A stretch of DNA of 26,633 nucleotides from positions 1 through 26,633 of the forward strand of contig JARDZO010000046.1 of assembly GCA_029240815.1 (NCBI GenBank), read 5' to 3'. Each line of letters starts with the position of its first letter. Position 1 is the stretch's first letter. A program made the translations under genes and the position numbers. The stretch comes from Brevibacillus sp. (GTDB taxonomy: Bacteria > Bacillota > Bacilli > Brevibacillales > Brevibacillaceae). A model generated the notes under the pieces. The model saw only the letters and a program-made list of their open reading frames with translations, ran no database searches and was not told the DNA's origin. Shown piece after piece: positions 13,866-22,271 of this stretch.

Positions 13866-14147
13866 TTGCAAAGATTGGAACCAAGCATCAGGCGCCTCCG
13901 GATTTGGACTGGTTTCCGATTCCCAGACAGCGATCTCCTATACAATGGGGATGAGATTCATGCCAGTTTCGGTTCGTCTGTAGATCACTTTTCGTTTGTC
14001 GGTTTGGACAAAGTAGTCACTGCAGGCGGCACCATTTATGCTAAGGCACAGGACCAAGGCAGGATGTACGGTGCTGGGTTCGCGGACTTGGATGGGCATC
14101 GATGGAATGTACTTTACATGGACGAGTCTAAAATGCCGTCAGAATAA
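13866..14147 (+). pseudogene. Remnant of a VOC (glyoxalase/bleomycin-resistance) family gene
   Basis: The last 40-50 codons before the TAA at 14145-14147 read VTAGGTIYAKAQDQGRMYG and AGFADLDGHRWNVLYMDES. These closely match the C-terminal end of VOC-superfamily proteins of the YaeR/COG3607 kind (GGT..EPQDHGFMYG.SFQDLDGHIWELVYMD). The normal protein has about 130 residues with a metal-binding first half. The upstream part of this frame does not resemble that half, and no suitable start or ribosome site is seen. This is most likely a truncated, inactive gene. The open frame itself runs from an ATG at 13866, but only the sequence from about 13980 on is recognisable. Confidence 0.65.
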
Positions 14148-14195
14148 AAAAATTAAGTAAAACTAAACTGCTGTCTACTTTTTTGCCTTCGGGAT

Positions 14196-14201
14196 TATAA
14201 T
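14196..14201 (+). promoter_or_regulatory. Candidate -10 element for the GlpM-like gene
   Basis: This is a perfect TATAAT 65 bases upstream of the start at 14266. A -35 element is not clear. Confidence 0.35.
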
Positions 14202-14265
14202 GTATAGGTTGAATGGGTCAACCATTTGTCTTCACTTCTTGTACGTTTATAGGAGGCTTTTTTCC

Positions 14266-14595
14266 ATGATCGACTATTTGATTAAATTTATTTTGGGTGG
14301 TTCCATCGTTGTCTTGGCGACCTACTTTAGCAAGACGAAAAACATTTTTCTTTCCGGCATCATTACGACTCTCCCGATCATCACTTTGCTTAACATGATG
14401 CTCCAGATCAAATACTTGAATACCCAGGAATTTCATCTGGCTCAAAAAAGCGGCATACTCGGGGCGATCGGGCTTGTTCTCTTCGTCGCATCGTGCTACG
14501 TCTTGACTACCTGGGTCAAACCTACGAACGCCATTTTCTTTGCTATCCTTATTCTGTTTCTATATTTCTGGATGTACAAACAAATGGCTGGATAA
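14266..14595 (+). CDS. GlpM-like small integral membrane protein
   Basis: This 109-residue hydrophobic protein has four predicted membrane helices at about 4-23, 27-45, 62-82 and 86-104. Its opening MIDYLIKFILGGSIVVLATYFSK and the pattern of small residues resemble the GlpM family, first described in Pseudomonas near glycerol genes; its molecular function is unknown. I chose the ATG at 14266-14268 because TAGGAGG lies 9 bases before it. The longer open frame back to 14200 has no ribosome site and contains the -10 element. The gene is flanked by a VOC remnant and a strong hairpin and stands alone. Confidence 0.7.
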   Translation: MIDYLIKFILGGSIVVLATYFSKTKNIFLSGIITTLPIITLLNMMLQIKYLNTQEFHLAQKSGILGAIGLVLFVASCYVLTTWVKPTNAIFFAILILFLYFWMYKQMAG

Positions 14596-14613
14596 ATCAT
14601 CCAACCAAGAAAA

Positions 14614-14649
14614 GGTAAAGCCTACTCGGATGCCGAAGTAGGCTTTACC
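14614..14649. terminator. Strong hairpin after the GlpM-like gene
   Basis: A 13-bp perfect stem GGTAAAGCCTACT/AGTAGGCTTTACC with a short inner CGG-ATG-CCG stem. The tail on the plus strand is only moderately T-rich (CTTATTTACTT), and on the minus strand it is CTTTTCTTGG, so it may work in both directions. Confidence 0.7.
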
Positions 14650-14686
14650 CTTATTTACTTCCCAATTGGAAAGGATGTCGAGAACG

Positions 14687-15025
14687 ATGGACTGCATTTT
14701 TTGCAAAATCGCCAACGGTGAACTGCCTTCGAAAAAAGTGTTTGAGGACGAGCATGTCGTTGCCTTTCATGACATTAACCCGATTGCCCCTGTACACGTC
14801 CTGATGATACCGAAAAAGCACATTCAATCCCTCTTGGCGATTGAACCTGAGGACAAGGAATTGATCGGTCATCTCCACCTCGCTCTGCAAAAGGTAGCGG
14901 AAACGATGGAAGTGAAAGATCCTGGATTTAGAGTCGTCACAAACATTGGCAAGCACGGCCAACAGACGGTTTTCCACCTGCATTACCACTTGATCGGTGG
15001 CAAGCAACTGGAGTGGACCATGTAA
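14687..15025 (+). CDS. HIT-family (HinT-like) nucleotide hydrolase/transferase
   Basis: This 112-residue histidine-triad protein hydrolyses nucleoside 5'-phosphoramidates and related nucleotide conjugates. The signature HLHYHL gives His97, His99 and His101, of which the middle one is the nucleophile. The N-terminal CIFCK (Cys3, Cys6) is the zinc-binding pair seen in many Gram-positive HIT proteins. Other family segments are AFHDINPIAPVHVLMIPKKHI and RVVTNIGKHGQQTVFH. The start is uncertain: I chose ATG 14687-14689 next to MDCIFCK, with GGAAAGGA about 10 bases upstream; ATG 14675 and TTG 14666 are in frame but badly placed. It converges on ypdA, with one base between the stop codons. Confidence 0.93.
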   Translation: MDCIFCKIANGELPSKKVFEDEHVVAFHDINPIAPVHVLMIPKKHIQSLLAIEPEDKELIGHLHLALQKVAETMEVKDPGFRVVTNIGKHGQQTVFHLHYHLIGGKQLEWTM

Positions 15026-15026
15026 T

Positions 15027-16004
15027 TTACCGTGCCAAACGTGACGTGATGTGACGGACAATTCCTTCGCCGTGGAATCTGCCATTTTCGATAAAGATGG
15101 CATTCGCGCGATGACCCGCCGCAATAACGCCTGCGATGTACAGACCCGGCACATTCGTTTCCATCGTTTCTGGATGATGCTGCGGTGTACCCGTCTCTGG
15201 ATCGATCTCTACCCCAAGGGATTGTAAAAAAGATCGATCCGGGCGGTACCCGATCAGTGCGAAGACCTGGTCATTTTCCAATTCAACGGTTTCTTCACCC
15301 GTTTTCACCCGGATGCTCCGCTCCTCAATTGACTCTACGACGGAGCCGTACATCATGCGGATTCGACCTTTATTGATCAAGCTCTCGAACACGGGACGCG
15401 TCCATGCTTTTACTCTTTCAGATATCTCCGTTCTGCGACAGATCACTGTCACCTCTGCTCCTGCACGCTCCAGCTCCATCGCGGCATCTACAGCCGAGTT
15501 ATTTCCCCCTACAATCGCAACACGCAGTCCTGCGGAAGGATGCGCCTCCTTGTAAAAAGAAGATACTTTCGGAAGGTTCTCACCCGGTACATTCAGCCGA
15601 TTTGGATTGTCAAAATAGCCCGTCGCAATAATGAGATTCTTTGTATCATATGTATGCGTATCTCCAAAGCGATCAGTAGTCGTAACGTGAAAGCCATTAT
15701 CCGTCTGTTTTGTCGTCGTTACTGTTTCAAAGCTTTTGATCCGAAGCTGTTCTCGCTCCGCCACCAAGCGATAGTACTGAAGTGCCTCCTGGCGTGTCGG
15801 TTTTTCATGAGGAGTCGTGAACGGAATCCCACCGATTTCCAACAGCTCAGCCGTACTGTGAAAAATCATGTACGTAGGATATCTGTAAATGGAGTGGACC
15901 AACGAACCTTTTTCTATGTTGATAGGGTTTAGCCCCGCTCTTTTGCAAGCAATCGCTGCTGCCAGCCCACAAGGACCTGCACCCACGATCAGTACGTCTT
16001 CCAT
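15027..16004 (-). CDS. ypdA: YpdA-family bacillithiol disulfide reductase (FAD/NADPH)
   Basis: This 325-residue single-chain flavoprotein has an FAD-binding GAGPCG (8-13) near the N-terminus and a second nucleotide site IVGGNNSAVDAAMELERAGAEVTVICRR. Cys12 inside the first glycine motif corresponds to the cysteine reported as essential in YpdA of S. aureus, which reduces bacillithiol disulfide with NADPH. The C-terminal ALIGYRPD and VPGLYIAGVIAAGHRANAIFIENGRFHG complete the family pattern. It implies that the host makes bacillithiol. The ATG start has GGGAGAG 2-3 bases away, a little tight but without a better alternative. The gene stands alone, with its own upstream region. Confidence 0.92.
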   Translation of the reverse strand: MEDVLIVGAGPCGLAAAIACKRAGLNPINIEKGSLVHSIYRYPTYMIFHSTAELLEIGGIPFTTPHEKPTRQEALQYYRLVAEREQLRIKSFETVTTTKQTDNGFHVTTTDRFGDTHTYDTKNLIIATGYFDNPNRLNVPGENLPKVSSFYKEAHPSAGLRVAIVGGNNSAVDAAMELERAGAEVTVICRRTEISERVKAWTRPVFESLINKGRIRMMYGSVVESIEERSIRVKTGEETVELENDQVFALIGYRPDRSFLQSLGVEIDPETGTPQHHPETMETNVPGLYIAGVIAAGHRANAIFIENGRFHGEGIVRHITSRLAR

Positions 16005-16048
16005 AACTCTCCCGCCTCGTTTCTTCTCTCTTCTATGGTTCCTGTTCT

Positions 16049-16057
16049 ATCATAACA
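16049..16057 (-). promoter_or_regulatory. Extended -10 promoter candidate for ypdA
   Basis: On the minus strand TGTTATGAT gives an extended -10 (TGnTATGAT), 45 bases upstream of the ypdA start. No strong -35 is present, as is common for extended -10 promoters. Confidence 0.45.
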
Positions 16058-16159
16058 TATCTCACTTGCTCCAAAAGAGTTCGCCCCAGTTGTCAATACC
16101 CGATTCGCTGCCAATATATGATCAATGAAAGATTGGGTAACTCTCCTTATACTGGATGT

Positions 16160-17764
16160 ATGATGAAAAAACAACACTTACATATCTTGCTTGTTTCACT
16201 CGTTTTTCTCACGTATTGTTTCACACTCGGAATCGGTGTACCAGCCTCTACTGCGTCAACGAATAGCCTGCGCGACATTTCAAGCAGTTATGCGCGAGAA
16301 CAGATTCGCGCCCTGCAATCCGCCGGCATCGTCTCCGGAGATGAGAACGGATATTTCCACCCTGGAAGTCCTGTCACACGGGCAGAATTTGTGTCTATGC
16401 TAGACCGTACGCTAGGCATCAAACCTGTCGCAAGCAATGTACCTTCCTTTACGGATGTGCCTAAATCTTCATGGGCATACGGGTATGTGCAAGCAGCCGC
16501 CTCACTGGATATGGCAAATGGGACTAGTGCAACAACCTTCTCACCCAATCGGACGATTTCTCGTCAAGAAGCAGCTGCTTTTCTCGTTCGAGCTTTGGGA
16601 TTGAAGCTGTCTTCCACAGCAAATCCGTCCGTAAAAGATGCGAATGCCATCTCTAGCTGGGCTAGGTCGTCTGTTAGCGCCGCCATGAAAAAACAATGGC
16701 TGGTTGGCTATCAGAGCTATTTCCGTCCGGCTGCTGCTCTTTCTCGAGAAGAGACGGCGGTCATCTTGAAACGAATTCTGGAAGAACTGAATGCACAGTC
16801 TGTTTCGGCAAAACCACTGGTCTCCCTGGGATGGCAGTATCAGTCCACAACCCAAGAGTTTATTGCCCAAGTGCAAAAATCTGGCGTCAACACGCTTTCC
16901 CCTCGTTGGTACTTCTTGCAAAAGAACGGGTCGGTAAGCGATTATTCTGATGCTGCTCTCGTTAAATGGGCACAGAAAAATGGAAAAGAAGTATGGGCGC
17001 TCTTTGGTAACCAATTTGATCCCACTACGACACACGCGGTACTATCCGACAAAACGAAGCGTACAGCAGTTGTACAAAAGCTCAGCTCTTTTGTAGACAA
17101 GTATCAGTTAGACGGAATAAACGTGGACTTCGAAGGGTTCAATCCTGAAGACCGGGATAACTTTACTGCATTCATTAAAGAACTTGCGGTTGCTCTGCAC
17201 GCCAAAGGCGCCGTTCTGTCGGTCGATGTTCCTCCCGATACCGGAACGGATTGGAGTGAACCTTTCGACTTTTCAAAACTGGCGACGTATGCCGACTATC
17301 TCGTATTGATGGCTTATGAAGAGCACTGGGTAGGAGGCACAAAGGCAGGCTCTGTCGCGTCACTCCCATGGTTTGAGAATGTGATCAAAGGTGTTCTAGA
17401 CGACATACCCGCTCAAAAGCTGATTGTTGGAATGCCTCTTTATACCCGCGACTGGTATCAATCAGGCGGCCAATTGAAATCAACTGATATTAGCATTCCT
17501 CAGTCGTATCAATTAATTTCCCAGTACAAGGCGACTACAAAGTGGGACGACTCTATTGGGCAATATCGCTCTACGTTCAAAAAACAAGGTGCATCCCACT
17601 CGATCTGGCTGGAAGAAAGCCGCTCCTTGGGTCTGAAAGCTCAAACCAGCCTGACTTGGCAAATTGGCGGCCTCGCTTACTGGTACGTCGGCTCTGAATC
17701 GACGGATGTATGGACGACAATCGCAAACTCCATCTCCCTCAAGCAGGCAAGGATAAAGATGTAA
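16160..17764 (+). CDS. Secreted SLH-domain glycoside hydrolase family 18 protein
   Basis: This 534-residue exported protein has a signal peptide at the start (KK...HILLVSLVFLTYCFTLGIG, likely cleaved after an AxA near residue 32). Three S-layer-homology repeats follow: about 37-80 (REQIRALQSAGIVSGDENGYFHPGSPVTRAEF), 95-140 (WAYGYVQAAASLDMANGTS) and 155-205 (WARSSVSAAMKKQWLVGYQ). A C-terminal GH18 barrel follows. The GH18 signature DGINVDFEG contains the catalytic Glu; VLMAYEEHW is the later active-site strand. SLH repeats bind pyruvylated secondary wall polymer, so the enzyme sits in the cell wall and probably cuts peptidoglycan or chitin-like glycans, as in YaaH/YvbX-type proteins. The start is ATG 16160 or 16163; the ribosome site (GGATG) is weak. 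Confidence 0.92.
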   Translation: MMKKQHLHILLVSLVFLTYCFTLGIGVPASTASTNSLRDISSSYAREQIRALQSAGIVSGDENGYFHPGSPVTRAEFVSMLDRTLGIKPVASNVPSFTDVPKSSWAYGYVQAAASLDMANGTSATTFSPNRTISRQEAAAFLVRALGLKLSSTANPSVKDANAISSWARSSVSAAMKKQWLVGYQSYFRPAAALSREETAVILKRILEELNAQSVSAKPLVSLGWQYQSTTQEFIAQVQKSGVNTLSPRWYFLQKNGSVSDYSDAALVKWAQKNGKEVWALFGNQFDPTTTHAVLSDKTKRTAVVQKLSSFVDKYQLDGINVDFEGFNPEDRDNFTAFIKELAVALHAKGAVLSVDVPPDTGTDWSEPFDFSKLATYADYLVLMAYEEHWVGGTKAGSVASLPWFENVIKGVLDDIPAQKLIVGMPLYTRDWYQSGGQLKSTDISIPQSYQLISQYKATTKWDDSIGQYRSTFKKQGASHSIWLEESRSLGLKAQTSLTWQIGGLAYWYVGSESTDVWTTIANSISLKQARIKM

Positions 17765-17785
17765 ATCGTTTGAACAGAATGAAAG

Positions 17786-17835
17786 GCAGTGGCCGTTTTG
17801 GACGAGAAAATAGTCCAAGACAGTCGCTGCTTTTT
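17786..17835 (+). terminator. Terminator of the SLH-GH18 gene
   Basis: A two-part stem: GCAGTGGC with GTCGCTGC (8 bp, two wobbles) and, inside, TTGGAC with GTCCAA. It is followed by TTTTT. Confidence 0.75.
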
Positions 17836-17849
17836 CGTGTTAGTGATCC

Positions 17850-18073
17850 TTGTCCATTTCCGTTGCTATATGCTTCTCGAGTGATATCTACACCAAGAAA
17901 CACCAAGACTTGCTGTTTACCAGAAAAACCGTGCCTTCACTTCCCCCAGAAGAAGCTGCCAACCGCGCAGCCTCATAGACCTCCTCCACCAGGCTGAATC
18001 CGAGGTGGATACGCTCCTGTTATTGGGATTAAGTCGACTTGATTGGTTTTTGGCAATCTTGTACAACCTATGA
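17850..18073 (+). pseudogene. Possible frameshifted small gene of unknown function
   Basis: Two adjoining frames both look more protein-like than random. From 17850 one frame reads on to PSLPPEEAANRAAS before a stop at 17976-17978. The next frame continues from the same place with LIDLLHQAESEVDTLLLLGL and SRLDWFLAILYNL, stopping at 18071-18073. Joining them would give a protein of about 73 residues ending in an amphipathic or hydrophobic helix. I do not recognise the family and there is no clear ribosome site, so this may be chance. Confidence 0.25.
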
Positions 18074-18107
18074 AGGTCATCACGAGTGATTAAATGGGGG
18101 AATGCTC

Positions 18108-18647
18108 ATGGAATGGTATGACCGTTTAAATGAATACTTTCCAGAATATGAAATGAAAAATGAAGGGCAAATACAGGCGTTAATCAATGAAAAGGACACC
18201 TATCACAAAGAAGAAACGGACGAATATTTATTGCTGTACGCTGAGTTTCCCACGTTTATCTTCATCGATTATCTCTTGATTAATCCTGCTACACGAGGAC
18301 ATGGAATCGGCACGAAGATAATCAATAAGCTCAAAGATAAAGGCAAAGACATTATTCTTGAAGTAGAGCCCATTGATCGACAAGATGAAGATTCAGTGAA
18401 GCGAGTCCATTTTTATCAAAAAAACGGATTTGTGAAAGCGGACCGGATTCAATACAGCTGGGAAGATGAAAATGGCGAGACCTATGAAATGAAGATATAT
18501 TATTGGAGTCCAAATGCTGATTTGCCGCAGGAAATTATCCTCGAAAAAATGGCAAAGGCCTGTCAAGAGATTCACAATTTTCGTTCCCAGCAATACTATG
18601 GTCGAATGGTCGCAAATCCTGAAGAAGTATTGCATTTGAAACACTGA
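18108..18647 (+). CDS. GNAT-family acetyltransferase, YjbC-like
   Basis: This 179-residue protein resembles Bacillus YjbC. Shared blocks include EWYDRLNEYFPEYEMK at the start, LLYAEFPTFIFIDYLLINPATRGHGIG (acetyl-CoA loop RGHGIG), DIILEVEPID, KRVHFYQKNGF and MKIYYWSP. GNAT enzymes transfer acetyl from acetyl-CoA to an amine; the substrate of this subgroup is unknown. I chose ATG 18108, seven bases behind GGGGG; the in-frame ATG at 18102 abuts the site. The gene stands alone between two terminators. Its AT content is a little higher than that of neighbouring genes. Confidence 0.85.
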   Translation: MEWYDRLNEYFPEYEMKNEGQIQALINEKDTYHKEETDEYLLLYAEFPTFIFIDYLLINPATRGHGIGTKIINKLKDKGKDIILEVEPIDRQDEDSVKRVHFYQKNGFVKADRIQYSWEDENGETYEMKIYYWSPNADLPQEIILEKMAKACQEIHNFRSQQYYGRMVANPEEVLHLKH

Positions 18648-18685
18648 TCTTTCTTCCACTTCAGACAGACATGCAACAGTAATCA

Positions 18686-18716
18686 ACGCCCCTACGGATA
18701 TTTGTAGGGGCGTTTT
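18686..18716 (+). terminator. Terminator of the GNAT gene
   Basis: A 10-bp perfect stem ACGCCCCTAC/GTAGGGGCGT with an 8-base loop, followed by TTTT. Confidence 0.85.
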
Positions 18717-18769
18717 GTCATGGACTACTGCAGGGTTCTCTCCTTTTCACTTACCGTTGGTTACATTTT

Positions 18770-19570
18770 CTATTGTCCATGGGTTCGATTTGCGTACCTT
18801 GTTAAGAACTGGTTCATCAACAAGGGCAGAGAGATTAAGATAGGCGGATCGTCGGGGCGTGGCGGGAATAGCCAGACATCTTGATGAGGGACAATCGATT
18901 CAGAAGAGACTACGATCGGCTCTTTGGATCTAGTACGTAAGGTCGAGTGTGGGAGCAAGATTTCTTTTGCCTGCATCTCCCAATGTACCGAAGTTGCCAT
19001 TAAGTAATAGGTACCGGGTTTGACATCCGTAAAACTGAAATGTCCTACTGAAGAAAGGACTGTTCCATAAAGCGGGAGTCCCTCTGGAATAGGTTTAGCA
19101 AAAAGACCTACAAGAATAACTCCTTCAAAAGGAATGTCCGCATGAATGGATCCTACTACACACGCTTTCCCTGGAGAAGGCGGTTTCTCCATCTGCCAAT
19201 CTCGAAACTTGCGTAAAGAAAGGAGGTCTGCATCGGTGCCATGTACCGAATTGCGAAAGACGCTGGGTGTCACACCTACCCGCTCAGTAAATCGGGTAGA
19301 AAAGGTGCCCAGGCTCTGCTGACCGATCTCCAGCCCGATATCTCGGACACTCAGGTTGGTCTGAAGCAGCAAGTCCTTTGCTTTTTGCAATCGCAAGGAA
19401 GATACGTAATACAGAGGGGAAATACCCATTCTTTCTTTGAAAATACGAGTAAAATGATACGGGCTATAAGCGACATACGAAGCCAAACGGGAAAGTGGAA
19501 GCGGTTCATCTATATGACGGTGAATATATTCAATCACCGCATCGATTTCAGCATACCGGTCATTCTCCAT
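18770..19570 (-). CDS. AraC-family transcriptional regulator with N-terminal DNA-binding domain
   Basis: This 266-residue protein places the AraC double helix-turn-helix at its N-terminus, about residues 8-107. The first helix-turn-helix is SRLASYVAYSPYHFTRIFKERMGISPLYYV, and the second is VRDIGLEIGQQSLGTFSTRFTERVGVTPSVFR. The C-terminal 150 residues are rich in beta-strands (HADIPFEGVILVGLFAKPIPEGLPLYGTVLS, then HFSFTDVKPGTYYLMATS) and probably sense a ligand, perhaps through a Greek-key fold of the carboxypeptidase-regulatory kind; the ligand is unknown. The start ATG has GGAAGGTG about 6 bases upstream. The gene is convergent with the GNAT gene and has no obvious target beside it. Confidence 0.88.
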   Translation of the reverse strand: MENDRYAEIDAVIEYIHRHIDEPLPLSRLASYVAYSPYHFTRIFKERMGISPLYYVSSLRLQKAKDLLLQTNLSVRDIGLEIGQQSLGTFSTRFTERVGVTPSVFRNSVHGTDADLLSLRKFRDWQMEKPPSPGKACVVGSIHADIPFEGVILVGLFAKPIPEGLPLYGTVLSSVGHFSFTDVKPGTYYLMATSVHWEMQAKEILLPHSTLRTRSKEPIVVSSESIVPHQDVWLFPPRPDDPPILISLPLLMNQFLTRYANRTHGQ

Positions 19571-19723
19571 TCCGACACCTTCCTTTGCGCGCTCTGCTTA
19601 CGATTTAGGGCAGTGACTATGTCCACGGGAAAAAAGCTGTAACAACCACCCAGAACAATCGTTCGCATATCATTCTACCATATATTTCTTCCCCATGGAA
19701 TATCCAAAGTACCCAATGACTGG

Positions 19724-19771
19724 AAAAAAATAAGACTGCCACTGCTGATCCAACCCAGCGATGACAGTCTT
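19724..19771 (-). terminator. Terminator of the kbl-tdh operon
   Basis: On the minus strand AAGACTG...CAGTCTT forms the base of a long stem with an inner CGCTG/CAGC helix, followed by A and then seven T residues. It lies 16 bases after the tdh stop. Confidence 0.85.
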
Positions 19772-19786
19772 ACCTTTGCAACTATG

Positions 19787-20749
19787 TTATCCAACCTTTT
19801 GGAGAAGCTTTCCCCGCAGTTTTGCGAGCATATCTTCGGTCATTTTTTCCAGATCATACTGGAAAGTGAAGCCCCACTCTTCTTTTGCAGCGGTAGCGTC
19901 AATGGAGTTCGGCCAGCTGTCGGCAATCGCCTGACGTACCGGATCGACCTGATAGGAAAGCTTGAATTCAGGGATGTGCTTGCGAATTGCTGCCGCTACT
20001 TGCTCCGGCTCGATGCTCATCGCCGTCACATTGAAAGCATTGCGGTGTTTCAGTTTGGACCCTTCCGCTTCCATGAGCGTGATGATCGCATTCAGAGCAT
20101 CTGGCATATACATCATGTCCATGTAGGTGTCTTTTGCGATATAGGAGGTGTAAGCACCCTCTTGAATCGCTTTGTAGTAAATTTCAACTGCGTAATCCGT
20201 TGTTCCACCACCGGGAGGAGCTACGTACGAAATCAGGCCGGGGAACCGCACTCCCCGCGTATCCACTCCAAATTTTTGGTGATAGTAATCGCACAGTAAT
20301 TCACCTGACACTTTGTTGACTCCATACATGGTCGTTGGACGCTGAATCGTGTCTTGCGGCGTGCCGTTTTTCGGTGTCGATGGGCCGAATGCACCGATCG
20401 AGCTCGGCGTGAAAAACTGACAGTTCAGTTCGCGTGCTGTTTCGAGAGCATTGACCAGTCCCCCCATGTTCAGGTTCCAGGCAAGCAACGGCTTTGCTTC
20501 GGCGGTTGCGGATAACAGAGCAGCCAGATGCATGATCGTATCGACTTCATACGTTTTTGCTATCTCGAACATCCGATTGGCATCCGTTACATCGAGAATC
20601 TCAAATGGACCTGACTTCACCACTGGATCATCTTCTCTTTTGCGGATATCTGTAGCGATAACCTGGTCTCCCCCGTACACTTCACGCAGCTTGGTAACGA
20701 GCTCTGACCCAATTTGACCTAAAGCTCCTGTAACTAGTATCTTCTTCAT
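19787..20749 (-). CDS. tdh: L-threonine 3-dehydrogenase, short-chain (extended SDR) type
   Basis: This 320-residue extended-SDR enzyme oxidises L-threonine to 2-amino-3-ketobutyrate with NAD. The cofactor loop is GALGQIG (8-14), and Asp34 in VIATDIR selects NAD. The catalytic set is Ser116/117 in [10 protein letters not shown] with Tyr142 and Lys146 in MYGVNK. Segments such as [25 protein letters not shown] and [12 protein letters not shown] are typical of the UDP-galactose-epimerase-like threonine dehydrogenases, not the zinc type found in E. coli. The start ATG overlaps the stop of kbl (ATGA), so the two are co-translated. The next enzyme of the pathway is the kbl product. Confidence 0.94.
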   Translation of the reverse strand: MKKILVTGALGQIGSELVTKLREVYGGDQVIATDIRKREDDPVVKSGPFEILDVTDANRMFEIAKTYEVDTIMHLAALLSATAEAKPLLAWNLNMGGLVNALETARELNCQFFTPSSIGAFGPSTPKNGTPQDTIQRPTTMYGVNKVSGELLCDYYHQKFGVDTRGVRFPGLISYVAPPGGGTTDYAVEIYYKAIQEGAYTSYIAKDTYMDMMYMPDALNAIITLMEAEGSKLKHRNAFNVTAMSIEPEQVAAAIRKHIPEFKLSYQVDPVRQAIADSWPNSIDATAAKEEWGFTFQYDLEKMTEDMLAKLRGKLLQKVG

Positions 20750-21939
20750 TTCAGGATCCCCATTTCCTTCCCAACTTTTTCGTAGATGCCAAGGGCACGA
20801 TCCAGCATTTCTTTTGTATGTGCAGCAGTCGGCATATTCCGCACGCGGCCAGTTCCTTTCGCCACAGTCGGGAACACGATCGCTTTAGCGTATACGCCTT
20901 CTTGGTATAGTCGTTTGCTGAATTCCTGGGTCTGTTGCTCTTCCCCGATGATGCAAGGCGTGATCGGTGTTTCACTTGCTCCGATGTTAAAGCCGAGCTC
21001 TTTTAACCCTTTTTTCAAATAATGACCGTTATCCCAAAGCTTATCGTGGAGCTCTGTGCTGTTTAGCAGGATGTCGATAGCAGCAATCGATGCAGCTACA
21101 TCAGCGGGAGTCAGTGCAGTCGAGAACAGGAACGGACGGCTGCGGACTTTCAGCCAGTCAATCAGCTCTTGGCGTCCTGCCACATAACCTCCTACTACCC
21201 CGATAGCCTTGGACAACGTACCGATCTGGAAATCGATTTTGTCGGACAAGCCAAAGTGCTTGACGGTACCCGCACCTTTGCCCAGTACCCCTGAACCGTG
21301 TGCATCGTCGACGTACGTCATGAGGTCAAATTCTTCAGCGACCTCGACGATTTCCGGCAGTTTCGCAATATCGCCATCCATCGAGAATACGCCGTCTGTA
21401 ATCACCATCAGCTTCTTGTACTTGCCAGACTCTTTTGCTTCCTTGGCCTTGGCACGAAGGTCATCAATATCCGAGTGATTCACGCGAATGATTTGGGCAC
21501 GCGACAGGCGGCAGCCGTCAATGATGGAGGCATGATTCAGCTCGTCAGATAAGATAGCATCATCTTTGTCCATCACAGCAGAAATTGCGGCCATGTTGCA
21601 GTTAAAACCTGACTGGTATGCAATCGCTGCTTCTGTGTGCTTGAAGGTTGCAAGCTTCTCTTCCAACTGCACGTGAAGCTCCAGCGTTCCGTTAATCGTT
21701 CGAACCGCACCCGCCCCTACACCATACTTCTGGGCAGCAGCTACCGCGGCATCGATCAGACGCTGGTCAGTAGCAAGTCCCAAGTAGTTATTCGAGGACA
21801 GGTTGATCAGTTCTTTTCCGGAAATGGTGATCACTGGACCGTTCGCACTTTGCAATGGATCGATCACATTGTAGAGTCCTTTGTTTTTCAGATCTGCCAG
21901 GTTGTCGTGTAAAAAAGATGCCAATGTTTTGCTCGCCAA
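20746..21939 (-). CDS. kbl: Glycine C-acetyltransferase (2-amino-3-ketobutyrate CoA ligase)
   Basis: This is a 397-residue PLP enzyme of the alpha-oxoamine synthase family. It cleaves 2-amino-3-ketobutyrate with CoA into glycine and acetyl-CoA. Signatures are [12 protein letters not shown], the [20 protein letters not shown] stretch, [29 protein letters not shown] and the PLP lysine in [13 protein letters not shown] (about 244). I chose the TTG at 21937-21939 because GGAGG lies 8 bases upstream. The ATG pair at 21952-21957 is in frame but has no ribosome site and contains that GGAGG. kbl precedes tdh with a 4-base overlap. A cre-like site lies about 185 bases upstream. Confidence 0.94.
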   Translation of the reverse strand: MASKTLASFLHDNLADLKNKGLYNVIDPLQSANGPVITISGKELINLSSNNYLGLATDQRLIDAAVAAAQKYGVGAGAVRTINGTLELHVQLEEKLATFKHTEAAIAYQSGFNCNMAAISAVMDKDDAILSDELNHASIIDGCRLSRAQIIRVNHSDIDDLRAKAKEAKESGKYKKLMVITDGVFSMDGDIAKLPEIVEVAEEFDLMTYVDDAHGSGVLGKGAGTVKHFGLSDKIDFQIGTLSKAIGVVGGYVAGRQELIDWLKVRSRPFLFSTALTPADVAASIAAIDILLNSTELHDKLWDNGHYLKKGLKELGFNIGASETPITPCIIGEEQQTQEFSKRLYQEGVYAKAIVFPTVAKGTGRVRNMPTAAHTKEMLDRALGIYEKVGKEMGILK

Positions 21940-22122
21940 GTCAAATCCCTCCATCATTCAGCCGTAGCTCTGAACACCTGTACCCATCGGAAGTAATTTC
22001 CACAAAAACAAGTGTGCACTACGTACGGACATATAAAAATTCATAAAAACGCTTAATATCAACTCTATTTACCTATAGGTTACCACTGTTTTCTCTATAT
22101 GTCCATATCACAAAGACACATA

Positions 22123-22136
22123 AGACAGCGCTTTCA
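22123..22136 (-). promoter_or_regulatory. cre-like site upstream of kbl-tdh
   Basis: On the minus strand TGAAAGCGCTGTCT matches the CcpA site consensus TGWNANCGNTNWCA at every defined position except the last. It lies about 185 bases upstream of the kbl start, in a 280-base stretch without a gene. Carbon catabolite control of threonine breakdown would make sense. Confidence 0.4.
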
Positions 22137-22227
22137 ACGCTTTTTCAATGAGCATTCCTCATAATTTCTCCTTAACTCACCATCTTAGCCATTCAATAGC
22201 TTGATGCAGGAAATACCTGATGAACAT

Positions 22228-22266
22228 AAAAAAACCACCCTCCAGCTGTTTAGCTAAAGCGCGGTT
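22228..22266 (-). terminator. Terminator of the ferredoxin gene
   Basis: On the minus strand ACCGCGCTTTAGCT/AGCTGGAGGGTGGT pair over 14 positions with one mismatch and several wobbles, loop AAAC, followed by eight T residues. Confidence 0.85.
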
Positions 22267-22271
22267 TATGA

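Noticed and set aside
14651..15154. 167-codon minus-strand frame opposite the HIT gene
   Set aside because: It is antisense to a gene with a complete HIT signature and has no domain of its own.
21940..22220. Searched upstream of kbl for a glycine riboswitch or T-box
   Set aside because: Neither the tandem glycine aptamer core nor the T-box AGGGTGGNACCGCG motif is present on the minus strand.
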